Origin: Sphingobacterium corticibacterium
GTDB taxonomy: Bacteria > Bacteroidota > Bacteroidia > Sphingobacteriales > Sphingobacteriaceae
Assembly (NCBI RefSeq): GCF_004208525.1
Contig: NZ_SGIT01000001.1
Location: 186,001 to 250,000, forward strand
Direction: 5' to 3'
Length of the DNA stretch: 64,000 nucleotides
In this document: positions 1 to 9,648 of the stretch, piece by piece
How positions within the stretch are numbered: the first letter of the stretch is position 1
Layout: the number at the start of each line of letters is the position of its first letter
The notes under the pieces: model-generated
Told to the model about the DNA's origin: nothing
The model's input: the letters and a program-made list of their open reading frames with translations, nothing else
Databases searched by the model: none
Made by a program: the position numbers and the translations under genes

Positions 1-959
1 ACCGCGGCCAATACAGAAAATGGATCATCAAACGGAGCCGCTCTTACAGGAAGTTGCTTCTTTTCTTCTTTATTGTTGCCCGAAAAGCGTTGTTGTAAGG
101 TTGTTGCATCAGGTGCTATAGCATAACCTTTGGTGCCATATACTTCCATGTCCTTCCTAGAAAATGGCCAATTCCATGAGGCCTGAATCAGACATTGCGC
201 GTTTGGATATTGTAGAATGATGGTCGCTTCATCGTCCACCTCTTTGTAGATGTTGGGTTTATTTTGATGTACTGCGGCCGTTACCGAAAGAGGTCGCTCG
301 CCGTTCATCAACCACGTCATCAGGTTGGCGCCATAGCATCCAAAATCCACTAATGCGCCCGCTCCATTTTTTGCCGGATCGGTCAGTATCTCCAAGAATT
401 CTTTGCTCACCCCGATTTCCTTTGGCCCTTGATGTCCGTCATTCACCATCACTTTTCGTATTTCCCCCAATTGACCTTTTTCTAACATTTCTTTGATCTG
501 CTGATTGCTTTCGTACCACGATGTTTCAAAATTTGTCAGAACATGTATCTTATATCTTTCGGCAAGCTCTTTTATCTCTTTGGCATCCGCTACGGTCGTC
601 GCCAAAGGTTTTTCCACCATCACATGGATCTTTCGCGGTGCGCAGGCACGTACAACAGCAATGTGTTCATTAATAGCGCCGAATGCCGACACAGCGTCCG
701 GTTTTAGCTCATCCAACATTTCCTCCAAATCCGTAAAGAAAAGAGCTTTATCTAGCTGGTATCGTTTGGCATAATGATCAATCAACTCGGGATTGGTTTC
801 ATAAATGCCGATTACAACCACATCCTTTTTGTCTTTTCTGTTAAAAATCCAGTCTACGTGTCCGTGACTTAACCCAGCGACGGCCAGCCGTAAAGGAACT
901 TCAGCAAAAACTAAATGGCTGATTAAAATCAAAAAGATGTTTAATAAAATGGGTTTCAT
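1..959 (-). CDS. Gfo/Idh/MocA family oxidoreductase (partial)
   Basis: The minus-strand frame opens with an ATG at 959 and is still open at the window edge, so the C-terminus is missing. The N-terminus has a short hydrophobic signal-like stretch ending near HLVFAE, followed by the Rossmann start LRLAVAGLSHGH. The family hallmark VEKPLATT (the EKP motif that positions cofactor and substrate) comes about 120 residues in, with NFETSW and GCYGANL downstream as expected for the substrate-binding half. Known family members are NAD(P)-dependent sugar or polyol dehydrogenases. The substrate cannot be told. The signal-like start suggests an envelope-associated member, as is common in Bacteroidota. The opposite-strand frame at 505-774 is a shadow. 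Confidence 0.85.
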   Translation of the reverse strand, partial: MKPILLNIFLILISHLVFAEVPLRLAVAGLSHGHVDWIFNRKDKKDVVVIGIYETNPELIDHYAKRYQLDKALFFTDLEEMLDELKPDAVSAFGAINEHIAVVRACAPRKIHVMVEKPLATTVADAKEIKELAERYKIHVLTNFETSWYESNQQIKEMLEKGQLGEIRKVMVNDGHQGPKEIGVSKEFLEILTDPAKNGAGALVDFGCYGANLMTWLMNGERPLSVTAAVHQNKPNIYKEVDDEATIILQYPNAQCLIQASWNWPFSRKDMEVYGTKGYAIAPDATTLQQRFSGNNKEEKKQLPVRAAPFDDPFSVLAA

Positions 960-1198
960 GGTTACAAAAATATTCAGATCAAAGATAAAACATAATGAGG
1001 GTAAATTTAACAAATTTTAAATGACGGAAACGTGATATATACTAGCGTATAAATTACCTTTTAGTATCCATTTTTTGCTGACGATTCCTATAATTGAATG
1101 GAATTCTTTAGTTTTGACTATAGCTAGTTAGGAGGAAATTACGATATTATCTCTTAGGCGAAGCAACGTTTGGAAAAATTCAGAAATACGGACGAACA

Positions 1199-3736
1199 AT
1201 GATATTGAAAGAAAGCATCGGCTATAACTACCGGAAATACCTGTTTACCGGGGTGTTTTCAGCTTTGCTGATTATGGGGTATGCGCAGGAAGGGGATAGA
1301 CAACAGAAAGACACGCGACAACCTAGTGAGGAACGGCAGGAAAAACAAACTACATTTATGGATTCCATCGATGTTGTACGTGATTACCGACCGATGCTGG
1401 CCGATGCCATAAAGGTCCGCCGAAACCCGGATATGGACATCAACAAGGAAGCGATTGAGCGTCAGCTGCAGCAGATCGCTGCTGCTACATATTTTTCAAG
1501 AAATGGTTTCAAACAAGCCTACAATGATGAACTTCTTAAACGGAATCCCAACGCCTCACGCAACAATATCGACAATTACCGAATTAGTTATTTGGCCTAC
1601 CGTGCAGGAGAGTACCCAAGAGCGACCTCTATTTTGGAGAGTTTGGAAAAATCGGATGCCTATTATCAGGGCGCAATAATTACTTTGGGCAATATTGCTA
1701 TAGAGACTGGCGATAAAGAACGTGCGCGGAATGCTTTTCTTAACGCCTCGCGAATGGATCTCGATCCGGAATTGAAAATGATAGCGTTGTATAACTACGC
1801 CAAAGTCTTACATGAACTAGACTCCGTCCAAGTTGCTCTAGAAGTACTCCAAGGTTATATCGCGAAGAAATATACGGTTAGTGATCGAGATGGCAAGAAA
1901 CAGGAGAGTGCCGAAACGTTATCCGTAGATGTTTTGTCGGGTACGAGTAATTTTCATGCGGGAGTAAGTATGCTGGAATCGTTAAACAAAAGGAGCCACG
2001 AAGCCGATGTAACCTATCAAAAAGCGACGTATTATCGTGGATTAGAGTTTTATAACGAGCGTGCTTTTGAAAATAGCATATCCATGTTCATGAGATCAGA
2101 AAAATTCCCGATCGATGCGGAAATGGCGGCGTTGGCCACATATTGGAAAGCAGAGGCGATGTACGAAGTACGTAAGTACAAGGAGGCGGTAGAAAACTTT
2201 TCCCGATTCCTTCGATTGCCCGCTGCGCGAAACACCAATGTTTACAATTATGCGAACTATGGTCTGGCATATGCGGCGTTTCGCAATAATAGTTTTGCCA
2301 TGGCAGCTGATTACTTTGAGCGTTTTTTGGCGACCGATGGACATTCGATAGACGAAAATGTGCGTCATGACGTGATTGCGCGTCTGGGTGATTCGTATTT
2401 GTCCATACGCGATTACGGCCGAGCCAACAAATACTATGACCAACTGATCAACAGTAAAGCTCCCAATCAGGACTATGCGTTGTTCCAGCGCGGTATTATC
2501 TATGGATTGCAGGGCGACAACGAAACCAAGCTCAGTACACTGTGGTCTGTTGTGGAGCGATTCCCCGGTTCGAACTATGCGGATGACGTGGCCTTTGAGG
2601 TCCCTTACACGTATTTCACTAGGGGAGATTACGATACCGCCATTGAAGGGCTGCAGCGGATGATCGAACAATATCCCCGAAGCAGCTATGTTCCCCGGGC
2701 GTTGATGACCATTGGGCTTGTCCAGTACAATAAAGGTGACACCGAAGCGGCGAAGGCCTCCTTCCAGAAGGTGGTGGAACAACACGCTACAACTGATGAA
2801 GCAAGACAAGCGCTGCGTTCCATCGAAAATATTTACCTGGATCAAGGCGATGCTTCGAGTTATATTCATTACGCGACCAGCACCAATATCAGTAATCTGA
2901 GTGCCGCGGAGCAGGATAACTTCACTTTCGGAGTAGCCCACTCCTTGTTTGCCAAAGGGGCATATGAAGGGGCTGTGGAAGCGATCAATGCATACTTTGA
3001 TAAATTTCCGAAACCCATACAAGAAAAACATGCGCGTTATATCCGTGGGGTGAGTTTGTACCGTACGGGGCATCCAAAAGAAGCGCTACACGACCTGAAC
3101 ATCATTCTGAATGACTGGACGAGCAAATATACGGAGAGTACCTTACTGACAGTGGCCGCGCTATACCTAGACTTGAAGGAATACAACGAAGCCATCGTGC
3201 ATCTCAAAAAACTAGAGCTTACTTCAGAATATAAAGAAAACTATAACTACGCGGTAACTAACCTGATGATTTGTTATTTCGAAATCGGTGATTTGGATCA
3301 GGTGGCCAAGTATGCGAAGTTGATCAAGAATTATGACCGATCATCTGAGGAAGACATTGCCAAGGCGCACTTGTACAGCGCGCGGGCCATGTTGCGGGAA
3401 GGAAATGCGGCGCCTGCCATGAAGGAACTGAATCTGGCGGCGCTCAAGAGCCAAACGGCAGTAGGTGCAGAGGCACGGTACCGCATGGGGCAATTGCAGT
3501 ATAAAAACAAGGAATACGACAAAGCCCAGGAAACAGCCTTTGATGTGATTAACAATATGGGGGAACAAGATTACTGGGTGGCCAAGAGTTTCCTCCTGCT
3601 TGCAGATACCTATTCTGTTAAAGGTAATAATATGCAGGCGAAGAGTACATTGCAAAGTGTGATTGAAAATTATGAAGAAGATGATGATGTCATTCCTTCA
3701 GCAAAAGAACGTTTACAGAAATTGAACATGAAGTAA
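1199..3736 (+). CDS. Large tetratricopeptide-repeat protein, exported
   Basis: This 845-residue protein has an N-terminal hydrophobic segment ending at MGYAQ, consistent with a signal peptide. TPR-like helical hairpins fill the rest: motifs such as YNEAIVHLKKL, YDTAIEGLQRMIEQYP and YKEAVENFSRFL recur from about residue 120 to the end. Proteins of this type in Bacteroidota act as periplasmic or envelope scaffolds; no enzymatic motif is visible. The first ATG in the frame was chosen because it directly precedes the signal-like segment. It is a single gene with a 47-bp gap to a convergent gene. GC content looks slightly higher than in the accessory regions, and the long opposite-strand frames inside it are shadows. 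Confidence 0.85.
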   Translation: MILKESIGYNYRKYLFTGVFSALLIMGYAQEGDRQQKDTRQPSEERQEKQTTFMDSIDVVRDYRPMLADAIKVRRNPDMDINKEAIERQLQQIAAATYFSRNGFKQAYNDELLKRNPNASRNNIDNYRISYLAYRAGEYPRATSILESLEKSDAYYQGAIITLGNIAIETGDKERARNAFLNASRMDLDPELKMIALYNYAKVLHELDSVQVALEVLQGYIAKKYTVSDRDGKKQESAETLSVDVLSGTSNFHAGVSMLESLNKRSHEADVTYQKATYYRGLEFYNERAFENSISMFMRSEKFPIDAEMAALATYWKAEAMYEVRKYKEAVENFSRFLRLPAARNTNVYNYANYGLAYAAFRNNSFAMAADYFERFLATDGHSIDENVRHDVIARLGDSYLSIRDYGRANKYYDQLINSKAPNQDYALFQRGIIYGLQGDNETKLSTLWSVVERFPGSNYADDVAFEVPYTYFTRGDYDTAIEGLQRMIEQYPRSSYVPRALMTIGLVQYNKGDTEAAKASFQKVVEQHATTDEARQALRSIENIYLDQGDASSYIHYATSTNISNLSAAEQDNFTFGVAHSLFAKGAYEGAVEAINAYFDKFPKPIQEKHARYIRGVSLYRTGHPKEALHDLNIILNDWTSKYTESTLLTVAALYLDLKEYNEAIVHLKKLELTSEYKENYNYAVTNLMICYFEIGDLDQVAKYAKLIKNYDRSSEEDIAKAHLYSARAMLREGNAAPAMKELNLAALKSQTAVGAEARYRMGQLQYKNKEYDKAQETAFDVINNMGEQDYWVAKSFLLLADTYSVKGNNMQAKSTLQSVIENYEEDDDVIPSAKERLQKLNMK

Positions 3737-3783
3737 CTTATATAAAGCGATGTCTCTTATCAAGCAACTTGGCAACGGCTATC

Positions 3784-4938
3784 TCATTTTATTAAATCCC
3801 GTGTTTCTGCGAAAAAATCTTCTGTTGCACCTACAAATCTTTTAACTATTTTCAAATTTTTATCAATCACGATCTTCGTAGGATATGTAGTGATACCATA
3901 CCTTATCGCGACATCATCTTTGTCGGAATTTATTAATTGGGTCCATTCCAGGCTGTAGTTTCTTATCGCTTCATTCCACTCTTCCGTTTTTTCATTACAT
4001 GCAATCCCTATTAAGACTATATTTTTCTTGTTTTCTTCATAAAAAGATTTCAATTTAGGAATTTCTGCTAGGCACGGAGGACACCACGTTCCCCAAAAAT
4101 CAAGAACTATTATTTTTCCTTCGAAATCCGACAGCGAGACGTCTTTGCCATTGTTATCTTTTAATTCGAAATGCGGTGCATCATTCCCTATGTTCAAGTT
4201 TTCCTCCGCTAATTTTACAGCGCTAAATTTTTGATAGTTTCTGTAGGCGTTTTCAAGGACGTCACGGAATATTCCGTTCCGAATGTCTGCTGTTAGTTTC
4301 GGATAATACGTAGCAAACTTCTCCAGTGAAAATCTAGAAATAAGGTATGCCGACAAATCTTGATCAAAATTATCATTTACATAATCTGTTTTGGCTTGGG
4401 AAATTTTACCAAAATACTGCTGTCTGGTATGGAATAGTTCGTTGATTTGATCCTCGGTTCCGCCATTTTCTCGTATAGAATCCATTTTAAGCTCAATTTT
4501 AACAGCTTCTATAGTAGCGGTTTTATAAGATGTGCGGAACTGCGCCAATTTTTGACTAACATCATTCCCCGAAGTTTGATAATTAAGATAGCGCTCTTCG
4601 AGTTCACCTTCGATAGTGATTTGTTCATCTGGACGGCTAAAAAGTTCGATAAATTTTGTTCGAGCAACGTAAAAACTGCCATCACTTCTTTTATATACCG
4701 CTTTACGTGGAATTATCGCGTAAGCTGTGGGCTCGGTGGATACTGGATAGGTGAACATATTGTTGTTCGCTATCAATGTGTCTTTATGCATGTCCTCGAT
4801 ATTTGCCAGAGGATATTTCCAAATATAAACCGTGTCATTGCCGAGTCCCTTTATTGTCGCTGTGATTTGCGCATTTGATCGTCCAAAAGGAGCCATCGCC
4901 AAAATAGAAAATAAGGTGATTACTAAAATTTTCATCAT
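3784..4938 (-). CDS. TlpA-like thioredoxin-fold protein, exported
   Basis: With the ATG at 4938 the protein has 384 residues and begins with a signal peptide (MMKILVITLF through GRSNAQ). A frame extending to 4992 exists, but the signal peptide argues for 4938 or 4935. Residues about 25-130 look like the DUF4369-type beta domain that precedes thioredoxin domains in Bacteroidota. The C-terminal third is an AhpC/TSA-Redoxin fold with WGTWCPPC at residues 282-289, TYPTKIVID as the cis-proline region, and NDAPHFELKD at its start. The expected role is periplasmic disulfide reduction or thiol-linked redox chemistry. It stands alone, convergent with the TPR gene. Confidence 0.88.
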   Translation of the reverse strand: MMKILVITLFSILAMAPFGRSNAQITATIKGLGNDTVYIWKYPLANIEDMHKDTLIANNNMFTYPVSTEPTAYAIIPRKAVYKRSDGSFYVARTKFIELFSRPDEQITIEGELEERYLNYQTSGNDVSQKLAQFRTSYKTATIEAVKIELKMDSIRENGGTEDQINELFHTRQQYFGKISQAKTDYVNDNFDQDLSAYLISRFSLEKFATYYPKLTADIRNGIFRDVLENAYRNYQKFSAVKLAEENLNIGNDAPHFELKDNNGKDVSLSDFEGKIIVLDFWGTWCPPCLAEIPKLKSFYEENKKNIVLIGIACNEKTEEWNEAIRNYSLEWTQLINSDKDDVAIRYGITTYPTKIVIDKNLKIVKRFVGATEDFFAETRDLIK

Positions 4939-5057
4939 TAAGGATTTAAATAAAAAGATATTAAAAACAGTACTGAAAAAGTTAAAATACAAACACTTGT
5001 ATTTTTAAAAGTAGACCGTTGTCTTTGGTTATCTAATATTAATTAGGGGGATGCAGG

Positions 5058-5210
5058 TTATTCCTCGGTGGTTGTCGGAAAATTATCGGTAAAGGAGAAT
5101 GGGAAATAGCTTTCCAATTCATTGCACCCTTGATACTTCCATTCGGATTTGCTATTTTCAACCACGAAATCCTTAACAATATATACATTGACCTCGTTTC
5201 CACAAGACAT
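5058..5210 (-). other. Possible small coding remnant under the helicase start
   Basis: A 50-codon minus-strand frame (ATG at 5210, TAA at 5058) begins MSCGNEVNVYIVKDF and ends FTDNFPTTTEE. Composition is protein-like and it fills the otherwise empty stretch before the helicase, but it overlaps the helicase N-terminus and matches nothing I recognise. It may be the tail of a lost gene or chance. Confidence 0.2.
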
Positions 5211-7932
5211 TCTATTCAAATATCCTTGGCGAAAATATCAGCAACGTGTACTTGATGAACTGCGTTCACATCTTACTGACAGGCATCTTCACATTGTAGC
5301 TCCACCGGGATCAGGAAAAACAGTGTTAGGCCTAGAGGTAGCTATCCGAATCAACCAACCCACTTTAATTCTAGCTCCGACCTTAGCGATTCGCAATCAA
5401 TGGATCCAGCGGTTTTGCGAATTATTTCTCCAAACAGCCGAAGTTCCAGAATGGATTTCCAGAGATATACGACGACCTAAGTTCTTAACGGTTGTAACTT
5501 ATCAGGCCATCCATAATAGTGCCTGCAATAATGTAGAGGCTTCAGCAAATGAAATAGATGCCGAAGACAACGAAGCCGAGGAAAAAACCACCACCGTACT
5601 TCGGCGCAGCCGTAACCACAACCGTAACATCAATCAAATTATTAGAGGCTTGAAACAGGTTGATGTAAAGACCATTGTGGTGGACGAAGCACATCATCTA
5701 AAGAATGAATGGTGGCAAACGTTAATTCGTTTAAAAGATAAGTTAAATCCCGTGATCGTCGGATTAACAGCCACACCTCCCTATGATGTCACTCCTTTGG
5801 AATGGCATCGTTATATCACCTTAAACGGCCCCGTTGATACAGAGATTTCGGTGCCTGAACTCGTGGTGGAAGGGGACTTATGCCCCCATCAGGATTATAT
5901 CTATCTCACTACACCTTCCAGTGCGGAAAATATTATCATTCATCACTTCAGAGAAAATGCCCAGCGCTTTTTTAATGAACTCAGACAAGATGAAACGCTG
6001 CTTACAGCTATCGAATCCCATCCCCTCTGGCTGAACCCAACGCAGCATTTAGAAGTTATTTATGAGGATATCTCTTTGTATTCAGCTAGTCTCATCTTTC
6101 TGCATGGCAACGGCCGCCCTATTTCCGAAGATCATCTAAAAATTATTGGTGCAAGCGAATTCGATATTCCGCATTTGGACTATGAATGGATGGCGCGTCT
6201 GCTGGAATTCTATCTGTTTAAGGAGAAAGTATATTTCGATTCTTATACAGAACATCGTACTACTTTAGAGAACCGACTCCGTCGCAATGGTTTGATTGCC
6301 GGTAGAAGGGTCAGTTTTAGTAAGAGTAAACGGGTAACCACGCATTTAACATCCAGTATCAGTAAACTGCAAGGAATAAAAGAAATCGTATCGTTCGAAT
6401 ATGAAAAACTAGACAAGGGCCTTCGAATGGTTATCTTGTCGGATTATATCCGGAAGGAGTATTTTCCCAAATCGTTCACCAACACGATTGAGATCAAGAA
6501 AATGGGGGTTATCCCTATTTTTGAAATGCTTCGAAGAGAACAGATTAGCAATCTGAAATTAGGAGTTATGACCGGATCACTGATTATCATTCCACAACAA
6601 GCATTCGCTATTTTTGAGGAAAAAGCCAAGAGGTATGGACATCAGCAACTTGCCTTTTCTCCGGTTCCCTTCGACGACAGCTACGTGATCATTCAACAAA
6701 ATGAACAGTTAAAACACGATATTATTCATATTGTCACCCAAATTTTTCAACGTGGGGATATTGAAGTCCTGATCGGTACAAAATCTCTTCTCGGAGAAGG
6801 TTGGGATGCTCCAGCGATCAACTCGCTCATTCTGGCAAGTTTTGTCGGTTCGTTTGTGTCCTCTAATCAGATGCGGGGTCGTGCTATTCGAACACAAAGC
6901 GGCAATCCAGCCAAAACCGGAAATATCTGGCATTTAGCCTGTATAGACCAAACAATCGCTAATGGTGGTGACGATTTTCAACTGTTACGGAGACGTTTTA
7001 GAAGTTTTGTCGGTGTTTCGAACGACGAACCAATCGTGATTGAAAATGGGATCAGACGAATCATGACCGTCGAGGGTCTGTTAAGCCAAGCGGATATATC
7101 CAGCCATAATCAACAAAATATGGTGCTGGCCGGTAACCGGCAGGATTTACGCCTGCGGTGGGAAAAAGGTCTTCAATCCGGTATTAACTTAGTTGAAGAA
7201 ATTAAGATTCCTTTTTATGAAGAGGGGGGATACCAGGCTGTAAAATCCGTTCATTTGCAAAAAACGATTGCCAATTTGACAGGAACATTAGCTAGCGGTA
7301 TAGTGATATATATGGAAACGGTCTTAGAAATCGTGTTGCGGGCACAACGATGGATCAAAACCTTTCATGATGCATACATTGCTTTAAGTATCATCGGCGT
7401 TGTTGGCTTCCTTATTTTTGGATATCGATCATTCAAAGCACTTCGAGTATATATTGGTTACCGTGATATTGCTAAAGATATGAAAAACATCGGTGATGCT
7501 GTGCTTATGTGTTTGATCGAAGCAAACGCTGTACATACGGAACGCACCAAGCTGATAGTAGAATCTTCGATGGATGAACATGGAGCTGTCTTTTGTCATT
7601 TAGAAGGTGGATCAACGTTTGAAAAATCAATTTTCATTCATACCCTGGAAGAGATTATTAGCCCGATAGATAATCCACGTTATATTATTATTCGTAAAAG
7701 CAAATTCATGACGTTTTTAAATCAACGTGATTATCATGCTGTACCTGAAATTTTTGGTCGAAACAAAATGTTAGCTGAATATTTTGAAAAACAATGGAAT
7801 AATTATGTAGGTCAGGGCGAATTAGTTTTTACACGTACGCTCATTGGCCGGCAGGTATTAGTTAAATCCCGCGTTAAATCTTTACTATCCCAATTGGATG
7901 ATCAGGTAGAACACGTTAGCAAATGGAAATAG
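5188..7932 (+). CDS. SF2 DEAD/DEAH helicase with C-terminal membrane segment
   Basis: All SF2 motifs are visible: the Q-like region YPWRKYQQRVLDEL, Walker A PPGSGKT (about 39-45), Walker B DEAH (166-169), SAT-type GLTATPP, motif V GTKSLLGEGWDAPAIN and motif VI QMRGRAIR. It therefore has an ATP-driven nucleic-acid translocase core. The C-terminal 200 residues are unusual: a hydrophobic stretch IALSIIGVVGFLIFGY near residue 735 looks like one membrane segment, followed by a mixed alpha/beta tail. There is no ATG in frame before Walker A and an in-frame TGA lies at 5131, so translation must start at a TTG. I chose 5188 because MTSFPQDILF fits the conserved start better than TTG 5149. No partner gene is adjacent. 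Possible roles are restriction or defence, or a housekeeping function; this is undecided. Confidence 0.85.
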   Translation: MTSFPQDILFKYPWRKYQQRVLDELRSHLTDRHLHIVAPPGSGKTVLGLEVAIRINQPTLILAPTLAIRNQWIQRFCELFLQTAEVPEWISRDIRRPKFLTVVTYQAIHNSACNNVEASANEIDAEDNEAEEKTTTVLRRSRNHNRNINQIIRGLKQVDVKTIVVDEAHHLKNEWWQTLIRLKDKLNPVIVGLTATPPYDVTPLEWHRYITLNGPVDTEISVPELVVEGDLCPHQDYIYLTTPSSAENIIIHHFRENAQRFFNELRQDETLLTAIESHPLWLNPTQHLEVIYEDISLYSASLIFLHGNGRPISEDHLKIIGASEFDIPHLDYEWMARLLEFYLFKEKVYFDSYTEHRTTLENRLRRNGLIAGRRVSFSKSKRVTTHLTSSISKLQGIKEIVSFEYEKLDKGLRMVILSDYIRKEYFPKSFTNTIEIKKMGVIPIFEMLRREQISNLKLGVMTGSLIIIPQQAFAIFEEKAKRYGHQQLAFSPVPFDDSYVIIQQNEQLKHDIIHIVTQIFQRGDIEVLIGTKSLLGEGWDAPAINSLILASFVGSFVSSNQMRGRAIRTQSGNPAKTGNIWHLACIDQTIANGGDDFQLLRRRFRSFVGVSNDEPIVIENGIRRIMTVEGLLSQADISSHNQQNMVLAGNRQDLRLRWEKGLQSGINLVEEIKIPFYEEGGYQAVKSVHLQKTIANLTGTLASGIVIYMETVLEIVLRAQRWIKTFHDAYIALSIIGVVGFLIFGYRSFKALRVYIGYRDIAKDMKNIGDAVLMCLIEANAVHTERTKLIVESSMDEHGAVFCHLEGGSTFEKSIFIHTLEEIISPIDNPRYIIIRKSKFMTFLNQRDYHAVPEIFGRNKMLAEYFEKQWNNYVGQGELVFTRTLIGRQVLVKSRVKSLLSQLDDQVEHVSKWK

Positions 7933-8004
7933 GAAAGAATGGTATTCTGTGCTGCCCGCGGTTGACTCTAGGAGAACTACCTATAAAATCCTATCTTTAG
8001 TTCC

Positions 8005-8484
8005 ATGAGCTATATCATGATTCAAAATATTATTTTGCAGCTGCAGGACTTACAGGGGCAAGAAAATTGGTTAGATGAAAATTTCGAAAAGAAGATCGGA
8101 AGCGTCGCAGAAGATAAAGTTTTCAAAAGACCCTTGCCGGAACTGCATAGTGTTGCTGAACTCATTTCCCATGTATTGATATGGAGGCTAGAAACGATAC
8201 GGAAATTAAAAAATCTGGATGCCAAATTAACAATAAATAGCCCTGAAAACTGGCGGACGAATGATGAGTTAATGAAAGTTGGATGGCAGAATTTAAAGAA
8301 CGATTTTTTCCAAAGTTTGTATACGCTTACTGAAATTTTAGAGGAAAACGACGATACATTTCTTGATCAGCGCTATCGTAATAATGAAAGTTTTAAATAT
8401 CTCATCGAGGGGCTTATCCACCATGATCTTTATCATTTAGGACAGTTGGGTATTACCATTAAGTTTCTGCGATTAGAAAAGTAG
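8005..8484 (+). CDS. DinB-like four-helix metal-binding protein
   Basis: The 159-residue protein has the DinB/YfiT four-helix layout. A first histidine pair context HSVAELISHVLIW lies near residue 50, and a C-terminal helix IHHDLYHLGQLG near 137-148 supplies the metal ligands (H..HxxxH pattern). Family members bind a divalent metal and some are thiol transferases; the substrate is unknown. The start could be ATG 8005 or ATG 8017 (MIQNIILQL), with the latter agreeing better with family N-termini. It lies 72 bp after the helicase on the same strand but is probably independent. Confidence 0.8.
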   Translation: MSYIMIQNIILQLQDLQGQENWLDENFEKKIGSVAEDKVFKRPLPELHSVAELISHVLIWRLETIRKLKNLDAKLTINSPENWRTNDELMKVGWQNLKNDFFQSLYTLTEILEENDDTFLDQRYRNNESFKYLIEGLIHHDLYHLGQLGITIKFLRLEK

Positions 8485-8566
8485 TGCTAAATTAAATTAT
8501 AGTTTTCGTTTTAAATCCAATAGGTTTCAGTATTTCTTGGAATCCTTCTTTATTCTTTATCAGAGA

Positions 8567-9121
8567 TCAGAATAAAGATCTGTTTAGAATACGCTGTATC
8601 ATGTACGGATGGTGACTTGCAAATTCCCGCTCGAAATCGTTAAGTCCATATAAGAAACAACTCATTTTAATCCGTTCCCCTTGTTTTGAATAGAGGCGAA
8701 TCTGTTGCATGTTTTTGTTGAATTCTGCATCTGTTAGATCTTCCCATTTAATACAACTTGTTTTTCCCCATGCATTGTAGGAGGTAATAATTTCGGCGTT
8801 GTAAATTACCCGATGGTTGTAGTAATAAAAGGTGAGATGGATGAAGCCGTACAGTATAGCTAGTAATACGACTATAGGAAATATATAAGAACTCCACGTT
8901 TCATTGTCTTTCGTTTCCCAGCCAAAATAGAAGCCGATTCCTATAAAGAACAATAATAATATACCCAAAAAATAACCTAGGATCGCAAAAATAATATGGT
9001 TTTTAAGCATTTTGTCACCATTTGCCAAAACTTGGAAGTGTGCACCTTTCTTTTTTGCCAGACCAATAGTCCAACCCATAATCGCAAAAGTTGCCAATAG
9101 CGTAATAATACCGAAGCTCAT
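8567..9121 (-). CDS. Small integral membrane protein with PH-like tail
   Basis: Three hydrophobic segments are visible (FGIITLLATFAIMGW, IIFAILGYFLGILLLFFIGIG, YIFPIVVLLAILYGFIHLT), followed by a soluble C-terminal domain of about 75 residues (YNAEIITSYNAWGKTSCIKW and onward). This domain resembles the YcxB-like/PH-type domains seen in small Bacteroidota membrane proteins. The ATG at 9121 was chosen over the longer frame to 9184 because it starts just before the first membrane segment. Function is unknown. It is a lone gene on the minus strand. Confidence 0.6.
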   Translation of the reverse strand: MSFGIITLLATFAIMGWTIGLAKKKGAHFQVLANGDKMLKNHIIFAILGYFLGILLLFFIGIGFYFGWETKDNETWSSYIFPIVVLLAILYGFIHLTFYYYNHRVIYNAEIITSYNAWGKTSCIKWEDLTDAEFNKNMQQIRLYSKQGERIKMSCFLYGLNDFEREFASHHPYMIQRILNRSLF

Positions 9122-9240
9122 AATATGATCAATTAACGAGATAAAGATAGACTGAAAAATTGGATTATGACTGTTTCGGTCCAAAAAACATCTAACTATG
9201 GGACTTATAGGGGGCAGTAAAATTGGTTAGATTTTTACGA

Positions 9241-9482
9241 ACTTTGTGCTATTTTTTTAGTATAAAAGAATGGTATATTTGCTCTGTAGGCTACCGAGTA
9301 AAATCCAAATAAGGTACCGCTTTCCGTCAGTGGGCGACTCAGAACATCGATTTAAACGGGATGGTGAAATAAAGATCAATGACAATGCTTTGGTGACGTT
9401 GGCCTTATTCGTAGCTCAGAGTGACCCTCAGGAAAAAGAATTGATGGTCAAACTGATTACACAACTTATAAATAGCCGTTAG
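9241..9482 (+). pseudogene. RhuM-Fic gene remnant, copy 1 (two internal deletions)
   Basis: Three pieces of the gene seen more fully at 33.8-34.7 and 40.8-41.9 kb are joined here: the promoter (9243-9282), a short internal piece around GTAGGCTACCGAGT (9286-9340), and the last 48 codons (9341-9482, HRFKRDGEIKINDNALVTLA to INSR). The DNA match to the 40.9-kb copy is nearly base-for-base within each piece, so most of the gene was lost by two deletions. Nothing functional should be made. Confidence 0.8.
9274..9281 (+). promoter_or_regulatory. Bacteroidota -7 box of RhuM copy 1
   Basis: TATATTTG fits the TAnnTTTG -7 consensus. The same box, in the same T-rich context, precedes the two other RhuM-Fic copies. 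Confidence 0.5.
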
Positions 9483-9648
9483 GATAGCTTGGTTGGAGTT
9501 TCTTAACTTATACAAATAAGTAAGTACTAAAACACTTGTAGGTATTTTGTATATATAATTAAAAATGATGTAGATGGTTTGTGAGGCTGAATAGGATAAA
9601 CATTTGCCCATTTCTTCTTTCTTTTGTTTTAAATAAAATTATAAGATT

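Noticed and set aside
505..774. 89-codon plus-strand frame
   Set aside because: It is the antisense shadow of the Gfo/Idh/MocA gene, whose EKP motif is read on the other strand.
2096..3073. 325-codon minus-strand open frame inside the TPR gene
   Set aside because: It lies wholly opposite a gene with clear TPR repeats and a signal peptide; its own translation is rich in isolated Cys/His/Ile and matches no family.
4447..4878. 143-codon plus-strand frame
   Set aside because: It is opposite the TlpA-like gene and has no recognisable protein character.
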